Below, one piece after another: positions 16,076 to 24,142 of a stretch of DNA of 27,564 nt. Location of the stretch: the NCBI GenBank assembly GCA_023432225.1, contig JAEYUW010000023.1, positions 1-27,564 of the forward strand, given 5' to 3'. A program made the translations under genes and the position numbers. The notes under the pieces are model-generated. The model was not told the origin of the DNA. It saw nothing but the letters and a program-made list of their open reading frames with translations, and ran no database searches. Position 1 is the stretch's first letter; the number at the start of each line of letters is the position of its first letter. This stretch comes from Verrucomicrobiota bacterium. Its GTDB lineage: Bacteria; Verrucomicrobiota; Verrucomicrobiia; Opitutales; Opitutaceae.

Positions 16076-17002
16076 TCAGGTTTCGTCGCCGGGGCGTCGT
16101 TTGGCTGGACGGGCGGGTTGCCGCAATTGCTCGCGCCAATGCTGGGGCGAGATGCCGTAAGCCTGCTTGAATGCGGCCGAAAGGTGAAACGCCGAGCTGA
16201 AACCGAGTCGCGTCGCGATGTCCTCGAGGGTAGCGTCGCCGGCGGCGAGCAGCCGGCGGGCGCGCGACAGCCGCAGTTGCACGACGTAGTTCCACGGCGA
16301 GAAACCCGTCTGCGCCTTGAACTCGCGGCGAAAATGCGAATACGCCACGCCGAGATCGCGCGCGAGCTGCTCGACGTTCACCGCCTCGGTGTGGTGCTCC
16401 TCGAGATAGCGCTCCGCCTCGAGCACGGCGCGCACCATGCGCGCCCGCGCGGGAGCGGTTTCCCCGGCCCGCGTCCACGCGGCTAGGATGGCCAGAGCGA
16501 AGGCCGACATCTCCGGATCGAAACCGGGGCCGGCCCGCCGCGCATGCTGGTGCAAGGTGTCCATGGCCGCATCGAGTCCGGCCGCCAGCGCGCCGGGACG
16601 GAGTCCGCTCGCCGCGGCCAGCACGCCCGCTTTGCGCAAGGTCTCGACGACAGGCCCGCGCAACTCGACCCAGCTCTCGGACCAGCCGGTTTTTTCGTCC
16701 GGCCGGTAACGGTGCCACATGCCCGGCAGGAGCAGCACCGCGGTGCCGGTCTCGAGGTCGCGCCGCCCGAGTTCGTGCGACTCGAAGGTCCCGCGGCCCG
16801 AGGTGATCAGCACGATCTGCAGCGCATCGAGCACTCGTCCATGCGACCAGCTGAAATGGTGGTCCGCCGGATGTTGTTGCGGCGGGTAGGGCGCTCCGGG
16901 CGCCACTTGCGCCATGCCGCACGCCGCCACGCCGAGGCCCCACCGCGCGACGTCCGGGTGGTCGGTGAAATAGCGGAAGTAATCCGGCGAGGGCTTGGGC
17001 AT
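16076..17002 (-). CDS. AraC-family transcriptional regulator
   Basis: The product from ATG 17002 has 308 residues. The N-terminal half is a cupin-like sugar-sensing domain (HHFSWSHGRVLDALQIVLI, GTAVLLLPGMWHRYRP). The C-terminal 100 residues carry the two helix-turn-helix motifs of the AraC/XylS family: VEQLARDLGVAYSHFRREFK and EDIATRLGFSSAFHLSAAFK, ending YGISPQHWRE. It should bind DNA and respond to a sugar, probably activating glycan-use genes. A TTG at 17044 would add 14 residues; I prefer the ATG because MPKPSPDYFRYF looks like a natural family N-terminus. It is divergent from the GH2 gene with a 120-base gap holding a palindrome and a direct repeat, so the GH2/GH42 genes are its likeliest target. 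It is the only regulator in the window; it need not be the arabinose sensor. Confidence 0.9.
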   Translation of the reverse strand: MPKPSPDYFRYFTDHPDVARWGLGVAACGMAQVAPGAPYPPQQHPADHHFSWSHGRVLDALQIVLITSGRGTFESHELGRRDLETGTAVLLLPGMWHRYRPDEKTGWSESWVELRGPVVETLRKAGVLAAASGLRPGALAAGLDAAMDTLHQHARRAGPGFDPEMSAFALAILAAWTRAGETAPARARMVRAVLEAERYLEEHHTEAVNVEQLARDLGVAYSHFRREFKAQTGFSPWNYVVQLRLSRARRLLAAGDATLEDIATRLGFSSAFHLSAAFKQAYGISPQHWREQLRQPARPAKRRPGDET

Positions 17003-17024
17003 TTCCTGGATGCCAAAGATCAGC

Positions 17025-17080
17025 CCGGATATTCCGGACCGCAAGCCTTTGCCATACAGTAATTGCGCGCGATTGCGCGC
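17025..17080. promoter_or_regulatory. Divergent control region with palindrome and direct repeat
   Basis: In the 120 bases between the regulator and GH2 genes, CCGGA-TAT-TCCGG (17025-17037) is a perfect palindrome. ATTGCGCGC occurs at 17062-17070 and again at 17072-17080, a direct repeat at 10-bp spacing, the arrangement often bound by AraC-type proteins. Between them TTTGCCATACAGTAATT could supply promoter elements. Binding and promoter roles are inferred. Confidence 0.45.
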
Positions 17081-17122
17081 TGGTCACCCCGGACTTTTCG
17101 GCAACACTTCGCCCGCGTCCCC

Positions 17123-19576
17123 ATGCTGCTCCCCAAGCTTTCTCCGCTCCGCCTCGCGGCGGCGTTTCTCTTCGTCTTGCTCGCGTCCGGCGCCGCCGCG
17201 CGCGAGCGCTACCTGTGGGACGCGCAATGGAAGTTCGAGCTCGGCGACGCCGCCGGCGCATCAGCCGCGGACTTCGACGACGCGCGGTGGCGTCGCCTCG
17301 ATCTGCCGCACGACTGGAGTATCGAGCTCCCGGTGCTGAAGGATGCGGCTTCCACCGGCCACGGCGGTTTTTTCCAGAACGGAGTCGCGTGGTATCGGAA
17401 GACATTTCGCGCCGCGAAATCCTGGCAGGGCCAGCGCGTGTCGCTCGAGTTCGACGGCGTTTACATGAACCCCGAGGTGTTTATCAACGGAGTCTCCGTC
17501 GGGCGTCACGCGTATGGCTTCACGCCGTTCACGGTCGAGCTGACGGAGCACTTGAAGTTGGGGGCCGAGAATGTCGTCGCCGTGCGCGTCGATCACTCCG
17601 CGCAACCGACGGCGCGCTTCTACACCGGCTCCGGCATTTACCGCCATGTGTGGCTGCACGTCACGAATCCGCTGCGCGTGGCGTCCGACGGCGTGTTCGT
17701 CACCACTCGCGCGCTCACACCGGCCGAGGCGACGATTGAAGTCGAAACGACGTTGGCAAACGCGCTCGACACCGCGCGGAAGGTTTCCGCGGAAATCGCG
17801 CTCTACGACGCAGCCGGCAAACGCGTCGCGGTCGCCAAGTCCGCCGTGTCGATCGAGCCGCGCGCCGAATCGCGCTTCACCGCGACGCTGAAAGTCCCGC
17901 AGCCGCAGCCCTGGTCGCCGGAAACGCCCGCGCTCTACCGGGCCAACGTGCGCCTCACCGACGGCAAGGAGCTGCTCGACGACCATTCGACGACCTTCGG
18001 CGTTCGCACGCTCCGCTGGTCCGCCGAGCGCGGTCTCGAGCTGAATGGCGCACCGATCAAACTGAACGGCGGCAACGTCCACCATGACACGGGCATTCTT
18101 GGTGCCGCCGCTTTCGACCGCGCCGAGGAGCGCAAAGTCGAGTTGCTGAAGGCGGAGGGCTTCAACGCCGTCCGCACCGCGCACAACCCGCCGTCGCGCG
18201 CCTTCCTCGAAGCCTGCGACCGCCTCGGCCTGCTCGTGATGACCGAGATCTACGACGGTTGGGCCAAGGGAAAAACGAAGCACGACTACAGCACGCTCTT
18301 CGCCGAATGGTGGCAGCGGGACGTCGACGCCTGGGTGAAGCGTGAGCGCAATCATCCCTCCGTCATCGGTTGGAGCATCGGCAACGAGATGTTCGAGCGC
18401 ACCACCGCCGACGGCCAGCGCATCGCGCGTGAACTCGCCGCGCGCGTCCGCGCGCTCGATCCGTCGCGGCCAGTTTCCGCCGGCGTCAACGGCGCGGGCA
18501 AGGGCGGCAAGTGGGAGGATCTCGATCCGCTCTTCGCATCGCTCGACATCGCCGGCTACAACTACGAACTCGTCGCGCAGCATGCGACCGACCACGCGCG
18601 CCTGCCTTCGCGCCTCATCATGGCGGCCGAGTCGTATCAGTCGGAGGTTTTTGCCAACTGGGCCATCGTGCAGGAGCAGCCCTACGTCGTGGGCGACTTC
18701 GTGTGGAGCGGCCTCGACTATCTCGGTGAGGCCGGCATCGGCCGCGTGTTCCCGCCGCACGAGCCGGCGCTGAAACACTGGGAAGGCAACATGTGGCCGT
18801 GGCACGGCGCTGCCTGCGGCGACATCGATCTCATCGGCTGGCGCAAGCCCATCTCTCATTACCGCAACATCGTGTGGGACCGTGGCGAGAAGCTCTACGC
18901 CGCCGTCATCGCGCCGACCGCCGATGGCAAACCGTGGAACCTCACGCCGTGGTCGTTGCCACCGACGCTGCCGAGTTGGACCTGGCCCGGTCACGAAGGG
19001 CGTGAACTCACCGTGGAGGTTTACTCGCGCCACGAAGCGGTGCGACTCGAGCTGAACGGCCGCTCGCTCGGCGAACAGCCGACGGACCGCGCGCACGAAT
19101 TCCGCGCGCCATTCAAAGTGCCTTACGCGCCCGGCGAACTCGTCGCGGTCGGCCTGAACGGCGGCCGTGAGGTCGAACGCTTCACGTTGCGCACGGCGGG
19201 CAAGGTGGCCGCATTGCGCGTGCAATCCGACACGACGCGCATCCGCCCGGGCGCGCAGGATCTCGCCTTTGTCACGATCGAGGCCGTCGACGCGAACGGG
19301 CTCTGGGTGCCGACCGCGGACATCCCCGTGACGGTCGAAGTCGCCGGCGCGGCGACCTTGCTCGCGCTCGGCAACGCCGACCTCACGTCGATGGAACTCT
19401 ACACGGGACCGAAACGTTCGCTCTTCCAAGGCCGCGCGCTGGCCGTCGTCCGTTCGAAAGAGAAGGGCGGCGAGATTACCGTGCGACTGTCCGCGCCCGG
19501 TGTGAAAACCGTGACGCTGAAACTGCGCGCTGCTGCACGTCGAACCGCGAAGGTGACCAGCCACCAATCCGGTTAG
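17123..19576 (+). CDS. Exported GH2 beta-galactosidase-like glycoside hydrolase
   Basis: The 817-residue protein from ATG 17123 starts with a signal peptide (LRLAAAFLFVLLASGAAA then RERYL). The order of domains is GH2: a sugar-binding jelly-roll (RYLWDAQWKFELG, DLPHDWSIE, VSLEFDGVYMNPEVFINGVSVG), an Ig-like domain, then a TIM barrel with FNAVRTAHNPPSRAFLEACD. The acid/base is Glu422 in GWSIGNEMF and the likely nucleophile Glu503 in MAAESYQS. A C-terminal region (VEVYSRHEAVRLELNGRSLG) resembles DUF4982 and further Ig-like domains. A TTG at 17063 would place 20 extra residues before the signal, so I reject it. It probably removes beta-galactose or a related residue outside the cytosol. It is followed after 107 bases by GH42 and is divergent from the AraC-type gene. 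Confidence 0.92.
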   Translation: MLLPKLSPLRLAAAFLFVLLASGAAARERYLWDAQWKFELGDAAGASAADFDDARWRRLDLPHDWSIELPVLKDAASTGHGGFFQNGVAWYRKTFRAAKSWQGQRVSLEFDGVYMNPEVFINGVSVGRHAYGFTPFTVELTEHLKLGAENVVAVRVDHSAQPTARFYTGSGIYRHVWLHVTNPLRVASDGVFVTTRALTPAEATIEVETTLANALDTARKVSAEIALYDAAGKRVAVAKSAVSIEPRAESRFTATLKVPQPQPWSPETPALYRANVRLTDGKELLDDHSTTFGVRTLRWSAERGLELNGAPIKLNGGNVHHDTGILGAAAFDRAEERKVELLKAEGFNAVRTAHNPPSRAFLEACDRLGLLVMTEIYDGWAKGKTKHDYSTLFAEWWQRDVDAWVKRERNHPSVIGWSIGNEMFERTTADGQRIARELAARVRALDPSRPVSAGVNGAGKGGKWEDLDPLFASLDIAGYNYELVAQHATDHARLPSRLIMAAESYQSEVFANWAIVQEQPYVVGDFVWSGLDYLGEAGIGRVFPPHEPALKHWEGNMWPWHGAACGDIDLIGWRKPISHYRNIVWDRGEKLYAAVIAPTADGKPWNLTPWSLPPTLPSWTWPGHEGRELTVEVYSRHEAVRLELNGRSLGEQPTDRAHEFRAPFKVPYAPGELVAVGLNGGREVERFTLRTAGKVAALRVQSDTTRIRPGAQDLAFVTIEAVDANGLWVPTADIPVTVEVAGAATLLALGNADLTSMELYTGPKRSLFQGRALAVVRSKEKGGEITVRLSAPGVKTVTLKLRAAARRTAKVTSHQSG

Positions 19577-19580
19577 CCCG

Positions 19581-19651
19581 CGAATGAACACTGATGCACA
19601 CGAATGATGCCGTTGCGATCCGCCCTCTGTGCTCTCTGTGACCTCTGTGTT
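19581..19651 (+). repeat. Periodic repeats in the GH42 leader
   Basis: The 107-base gap before GH42 holds two degenerate periodic blocks. At 19582-19608 units of the form GAATGAACAC / TGATGCACAC / GAATGATG recur every 10 bases. At 19625-19649 the heptamer CTCTGTG occurs three times exactly, at 19625, 19634 and 19643, 9 bases apart, followed by TTAAA. The second block ends about 34 bases before the ATG. Function is unknown. Confidence 0.65.
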
Positions 19652-19683
19652 AAACCCGTTTTGAATTTTCTCCCGCTTCCCTC

Positions 19684-21819
19684 ATGAAACTCTTCCGCCA
19701 CCTCGCTTCGCTCCTCGGCCTCGCCGCGTTCGGCCTCGCCGCGCGCGCCGCGAACGTTCCGCCCCTCATGTATGGCGCCGCGTGGTATCCCGAACAGTGG
19801 GCCGAGGAAACCTGGGACGCCGATCTGCAGCGCATGCAGGCCATGGGGCTCAACATGGTGCGCATCGGCGAATTCGCGTGGAGCAGCCTCGAGCCTTCCG
19901 AGGGCAACTACCAACTCGATTGGATGGAACGCGCCGTCGCCGCTGCCGCGAAGCACGGCATGGTGACGATCATCGGCACGCCGACCGACACGCCGCCGGC
20001 CTGGATGACCACCAAGTATCCGGAAATCCTACGCGTCGCCGAGGACGGCAAACAAATTCAGCACGGCTTCCGGCGGCACTTTTCCACCGCGAGCACGAAA
20101 TACCGCGAACTCTGCGCGCAGATCGTCACGCAACTCGCCCAGCGCTTCGGTAAGAATCCCAACGTCGTCGCGTGGCAGATCGGCAACGAGTTCACCGAGG
20201 ATTCATTCGACGACGAAGCGCGACGCGGCTGGCACGCCTGGCTGGAGAAACGCTACGGTTCGCTCGACCAGTTAAACCAGCATTGGATGACGGCCTACTG
20301 GTCGCAGACCTACAGCCAGTGGAGTCAGATCCCGATGGTTACCGGCCGCCAGAACCCCGGTCTGCTCCTCGACTACAAGCGCTACGTCACCGACACGTGG
20401 CTCTCGTTTCAGCGCAACCAGATCGACATCCTCCGCGCGCACGTGGAGCCGCGCCAGCTCATCACCACTAATCTCGGCGGACTCGGCTGGGCGAATCGCT
20501 TCAACCGTCAGCTGATCGCGGCCGACTACGACATCATCTCGTGGGACGAATACCTCGGCGCCGGCTATCCCGACAACTCGCGCAACGGCACCGGCCACCT
20601 CGATCCCGACCGCAGCGGCTCGACGCACGATCTGGTGCGCGGCTGGAAACAGAAAAATTTCTGGGTGCTCGAGATGCCGCCCGGTTTCGTCGACTGGGCC
20701 TCGGTCAGCAACTCGCTCGATAAAGGCGAGACGCGTGCGATGGCCTGGCACTCCGTCGCGCACGGCGCGGACGGCATCGCGTATTGGCAATGGCGCAGCG
20801 CGCTCAACGGTCAGGAGCAATACCACGGCTCCCTCGTTGGCCCCGACGGCGAACCCGTTCCCGTTTATGCCGAGGCCGCGCAGACCGGCCGCGAGTTCGC
20901 GCAAGCCGCTCCGGTCATCGCCGGCACTTCGCCCGTCTCGCAAGTCGCGCTGATCCACGATTACGACAGCCGCTGGGCGATCGACTTCAACCGCTTCAGC
21001 AACCGCTACGAGCAGCTCGAGGTGCTGCACGGTTATTACAAGGCCCTGCGTCAGCAGACGCAGTCGGTGGACATCGTCACGCCCGCGATGGATCTCGCGC
21101 GCTACAAGCTCGTCGTCGCTCCGAGCCTCAACGTCGTGTCGCCCGCGCTCGCGCAGCAGCTCACCGCGTGGGTCGAGGCCGGCGGCCACCTCGTGCTCGG
21201 CCCGCGCACGGGCATGAAAAACGAGTTCAACGCGCTCAACACCCAGCGCCAACCCGGCCCGCTGGTCGGCACGCTCGGCGGCCGCGTCGAGCAATTCTAC
21301 GCCTTGCTGGAGCCGGTGCCGGTTTCCGGCGAGTGGGGCAGCGGCCAAGCCACCGTGTGGGCCGAGACGCTCGCGCCGCTTTCGGCGGCGCAGCGTTCAG
21401 CGTTCAACGTTCAGCCCTCAGCGTCGGCGAGCGAAGTCGAAGTGCTCCTGCGTTACGGCGCCGGCAACGACTGGCTCACGGACCAGCCCGCCGCGATCCG
21501 CCGTCGGGTGGGGAAGGGCACGATCACTTACCTCGGCGCGGTCGTCGACCAGCCGTTGATGCACACGCTCGCAAAACAGTGGATCGCGTTCGCGAAAGTC
21601 GATTCGCCCGTCATCCCGGTGCCCGATCGCGTGAGCGTCGGCCGTCGCGTCGCGGCCGATCGCGAGGTTTTTATCCTCACCAATTTTTCCGCCGGCCCGC
21701 AGCAGATCGCTTTGCCGGGTCCAATGACCGATGTGCTGAACGGCGGGGAAATCACGCAGGTCTCGCTTCCGCGTTACGGTGTGGCCGTGTTGCGCCGCAG
21801 TCGGGTGCCGGGGCGTTGA
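19684..21819 (+). CDS. Exported GH42 beta-galactosidase
   Basis: The 711-residue protein has a signal peptide (LASLLGLAAFGLAARA) and the three GH42 domains: a TIM barrel (about 25-410) starting MYGAAWYPEQW with MVRIGEFAWSSLEP, a middle trimerisation domain (about 420-640) with VALIHDYDSRWAIDF and AGGHLVLGPRTGMKNEFN, and a short C-terminal beta domain. The acid/base is Glu169 in WQIGNEF and the nucleophile Glu330 in WVLEMPPG. Such enzymes remove terminal beta-linked D-galactose; some also act on alpha-L-arabinopyranosides. It follows GH2 on the same strand, probably the same transcript. No Shine-Dalgarno sequence is present: the ATG follows TTTTCTCCCGCTTCCCTC. One oddity is a low-complexity linker (AQRSAFNVQPSASASE) encoded by a CGTTCA-repeat tract. 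Confidence 0.94.
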   Translation: MKLFRHLASLLGLAAFGLAARAANVPPLMYGAAWYPEQWAEETWDADLQRMQAMGLNMVRIGEFAWSSLEPSEGNYQLDWMERAVAAAAKHGMVTIIGTPTDTPPAWMTTKYPEILRVAEDGKQIQHGFRRHFSTASTKYRELCAQIVTQLAQRFGKNPNVVAWQIGNEFTEDSFDDEARRGWHAWLEKRYGSLDQLNQHWMTAYWSQTYSQWSQIPMVTGRQNPGLLLDYKRYVTDTWLSFQRNQIDILRAHVEPRQLITTNLGGLGWANRFNRQLIAADYDIISWDEYLGAGYPDNSRNGTGHLDPDRSGSTHDLVRGWKQKNFWVLEMPPGFVDWASVSNSLDKGETRAMAWHSVAHGADGIAYWQWRSALNGQEQYHGSLVGPDGEPVPVYAEAAQTGREFAQAAPVIAGTSPVSQVALIHDYDSRWAIDFNRFSNRYEQLEVLHGYYKALRQQTQSVDIVTPAMDLARYKLVVAPSLNVVSPALAQQLTAWVEAGGHLVLGPRTGMKNEFNALNTQRQPGPLVGTLGGRVEQFYALLEPVPVSGEWGSGQATVWAETLAPLSAAQRSAFNVQPSASASEVEVLLRYGAGNDWLTDQPAAIRRRVGKGTITYLGAVVDQPLMHTLAKQWIAFAKVDSPVIPVPDRVSVGRRVAADREVFILTNFSAGPQQIALPGPMTDVLNGGEITQVSLPRYGVAVLRRSRVPGR

Positions 21820-21846
21820 AGCCGCCTCAGGTGGCAGCACTTCAAC
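21815..21846 (+). terminator. Hairpin at the end of GH42
   Basis: GTTGAAG (21815-21821) pairs with CTTCAAC (21840-21846), and inside it GCCGCC pairs with GGTGGC. The stem starts at the GH42 stop codon. A second small inverted repeat, CTTCAA / TTGAAG, lies at 21840-21856. No U-run follows, so termination would be Rho-dependent or the hairpin may only stabilise the mRNA. The rest of the 242-base gap to the phosphatase gene shows nothing recognisable. Confidence 0.45.
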
Positions 21847-22061
21847 CTGATTGAAGATTTCACAAAGAAGTAACGCAGACGACTTCACGGGCCGGGCGCT
21901 CTGGGCGCGCCGCGAGTGAGTTGCCGCGAGCGCTGCGGGCTCGGTCTGTTACCTGCGGCCACCGGCAACGTTGCGCGCTCGTCTTCGCGTCGGATGACGG
22001 CGGAGTTGAGATTGTCTATCGCCGCGCAAACCGCCTTGCTCGGACCGTTACCTCTCGTCTC

Positions 22062-23720
22062 GTGAAACTCCTGCGCGGAATTCTGCTGTTCCTCACTCTG
22101 ATCGTCGCTCTCGTTGCGGCGGAAACCCCGCGGCTCGCGGTCGCCATCGCGATCGACCAGTGCCGCGCCGACTACCTCGAGCGCTTCCGCCCGTGGTTCG
22201 TGGAGGGAGGATTCAAGCGCGTGCTCGACGGCGGCGCGGTCTACGCGTCGGCCTACCATCGCCACGCGATGACGGCCACCGCGCCGGGACACGCCACGCT
22301 GCTCAGCGGCGTGCACGCCAACGTCCACGGCATCGTCGCGAATGAGTGGTTCGATTTCAGCATTGGCCGAAAAGTGGCCGCGGTCTACGACCCGAAAGCG
22401 CCGCTCATCGGTGCACCCGCCACGAAGGTGCGCGCGCCCGGCGGCGTGCTCGATACCGATTTGACGGCGTCGCCGGCAGCGATGCGGGCACCCACGGTGG
22501 GTGACGAACTGAAGCTGCGCTACGGCGCGCAATCGAAGGTTATCGGTCTGGCCAACAAGGACCGCGGCGCGATCTTCCTCGCCGGTCGCATGGCGGACGC
22601 CGCGTATTGGTTCCATGCCGGCCGCATTGTCTCTTCGACTTTCTATCGCGCCGAACTGCCCGCGTGGGTCGCGGAGTTCAATGCCAGCGAGCCGATCAAC
22701 CGGCGCTACGGCCAGGTGTGGGACCGCCTCCTGCCGCAGGAAATCTACGATCGCGTGCAAGGTCCGGACGCCGCCGAGGGCGAGGAGACGCCCTATGGTC
22801 TCGGTGCGACTTTTCCCCGGCGCGTCGATGGAGGCCGCCCGCAACTCGGCAGCGAATTCCACAACGCCTATCGCCTCGACCCGCACTGCTCCGAGGTGCT
22901 CGGTGAACTCGCGCGGCGCGCCATTGTCGCCGAGCAACTCGGTCAGCGCGGCACGCCGGATTTGCTCTGTCTGTCGTTCTCCCAACTCGATTACTGCGGT
23001 CACTCCTTCGGGCCCGATAGTCACGAGATCATGGATTCGGTGCTGCGGCTCGATCGCGTGCTCGCGGAACTCTTCACCTTCCTCGACCAAAAAATCGGTC
23101 CCGGCCACTGGACCGTCGTGATCTCCGCCGATCACGGCGTCGCGCCGCTGCCGGAGCGCGTCGCCGCGCGCGGTCGCGGCACCGAGGCCGGCCGCGTCGA
23201 CTACGCCCGCATGACCGCCGCCGTGGAGGCCGCGCTTACGGCCGAGTTCGGCCAGCCCGGCGACGGGGCGGCGTGGACCATGCGCGATGGCTACGGCTAT
23301 CGCCTGATTCCGTCCACGCTCGCGGCGCGCCAGATCGCCGCGCCCGCTGCGCGCCGCGTGATCAAGGCGGCGCTGGAACGCTGGCCGCAGGTGGGCGTCG
23401 CATGGACCCGCGAGGAATTGCTCGGGCCGGACGCACCGATTCGCGACTATCTCGATGCCTGGCGCCTCTCTTATCAGGCGGAGCGCAGCCAGGATGTCGT
23501 TTTCTCACCGAAACCCTACATCGTCGACCGGGCGAAGAACGGCACCAATCACGGAACGCCCTACGATTACGATGCGCACATTCCTCTGGTGTGGTATGGC
23601 GCCGGGGTTCCGGCGGGCGTGCACGTCGAGCGGGTCGGGTCCGATGCGATCGCGCCGACCTTGTCCCGTTTGCTCGGCATTCCGCCGCCGCCGCAAGCCG
23701 CCGCTGCGCCGTTGTTCTGA
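22062..23720 (+). CDS. PafA-like alkaline phosphatase, exported
   Basis: From GTG 22062 the product has 552 residues with a hydrophobic signal (GILLFLTLIVALVAA). It belongs to the alkaline phosphatase/phosphodiesterase superfamily and fits PafA: Asp32 in AIDQCRADYL, nucleophile Thr73 in TATAPGHAT, Asn94 in VANEW, Asp310 and His314 in LDYCGHS, Asp357-His358 in ADHGVA and His497 in TNHGTP as the two-zinc site. Lys166 and Arg168 in NKDRGAIF match the K162/R164 pair that marks phosphate monoesterases rather than diesterases. It probably releases phosphate from organic esters in the periplasm. The frame extends upstream to 21921, but the GTG directly precedes the signal peptide. Its place among sugar genes is unexplained; it may simply be carried along or dephosphorylate exported sugar phosphates. 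Confidence 0.88.
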   Translation: MKLLRGILLFLTLIVALVAAETPRLAVAIAIDQCRADYLERFRPWFVEGGFKRVLDGGAVYASAYHRHAMTATAPGHATLLSGVHANVHGIVANEWFDFSIGRKVAAVYDPKAPLIGAPATKVRAPGGVLDTDLTASPAAMRAPTVGDELKLRYGAQSKVIGLANKDRGAIFLAGRMADAAYWFHAGRIVSSTFYRAELPAWVAEFNASEPINRRYGQVWDRLLPQEIYDRVQGPDAAEGEETPYGLGATFPRRVDGGRPQLGSEFHNAYRLDPHCSEVLGELARRAIVAEQLGQRGTPDLLCLSFSQLDYCGHSFGPDSHEIMDSVLRLDRVLAELFTFLDQKIGPGHWTVVISADHGVAPLPERVAARGRGTEAGRVDYARMTAAVEAALTAEFGQPGDGAAWTMRDGYGYRLIPSTLAARQIAAPAARRVIKAALERWPQVGVAWTREELLGPDAPIRDYLDAWRLSYQAERSQDVVFSPKPYIVDRAKNGTNHGTPYDYDAHIPLVWYGAGVPAGVHVERVGSDAIAPTLSRLLGIPPPPQAAAAPLF

Positions 23721-23945
23721 AACGTGCCCGAGCTTCCGCAACGTGCGCTGCGCCGTAGCCGCCGAGGTGACGAGGCGGTGAAGGCAGTCGCGTTCACGTG
23801 CCGCGATAACGCCGCCGCGCCCGGCGTAGTCCCGCCACGAGCGACGCGAACGCCGATGGCTCCCGCGTTGCTCCGCCCGTGGTGCGGTCCCATTCCGCTC
23901 ACGTTGTCGTCGGCGAGTGCGACCAATGCGCGCCTTCCAAATACT

Positions 23946-24042
23946 TGTCATCGCGAGGCCCGCAGCGCGGGCCGCGGCGATCCAGCGGGAAGTCAGATGG
24001 ATTGCCACGTCGCTGCCCAGGAGCGAGCTCCTCGCAATGACA
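23946..24042. mobile_element. MITE-like inverted-repeat element
   Basis: The ends TGTCATCGCGAGG (23946-23958) and CCTCGCAATGACA (24030-24042) are 13-bp inverted repeats with one mismatch. Inside, GGCGATCCA and TGGATTGCC form a second nested inverted repeat, so the 97 bp can fold into one long stem. It is non-coding and resembles the TGTCATTGCGAG-type repeats scattered through many bacterial genomes (from memory). The remaining parts of the 422-base gap 23721-24142 hold no gene I can recognise. Confidence 0.65.
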
Positions 24043-24102
24043 TTTTGAAGACGTGCCCTAGCGAGGCCGAAAAAAAACACCGTGCTCTTCCGCGCGCCTC
24101 TC

Positions 24103-24117
24103 CGCGTGATTCGCGTG
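24103..24117 (+). repeat. Two CGCGTG units at 9-base spacing before the MFS gene
   Basis: CGCGTG occurs at 24103-24108 and 24112-24117, 25 bases or more before the ATG, followed by the pyrimidine tract TTTCTCTTCCCC at the start codon. It recalls the 9-base periodic leader of GH42 but is too short to be certain. Confidence 0.3.
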
Positions 24118-24142
24118 CGTCCCATCGTGCTTTCTCTTCCCC

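Noticed and set aside
15873..17405. 510-codon minus-strand frame across the regulator region
   Set aside because: It overlaps the AraC-family gene in another frame, crosses its terminator and the divergent promoter region, and is arginine-rich noise.
17261..19591. 776-codon open frame on the minus strand
   Set aside because: It lies antisense to the well-supported GH2 gene and has no recognisable domain.
21921..22061. 47-codon upstream extension of the phosphatase
   Set aside because: The extension is non-hydrophobic and arginine-rich; GTG 22062 directly precedes the export signal.
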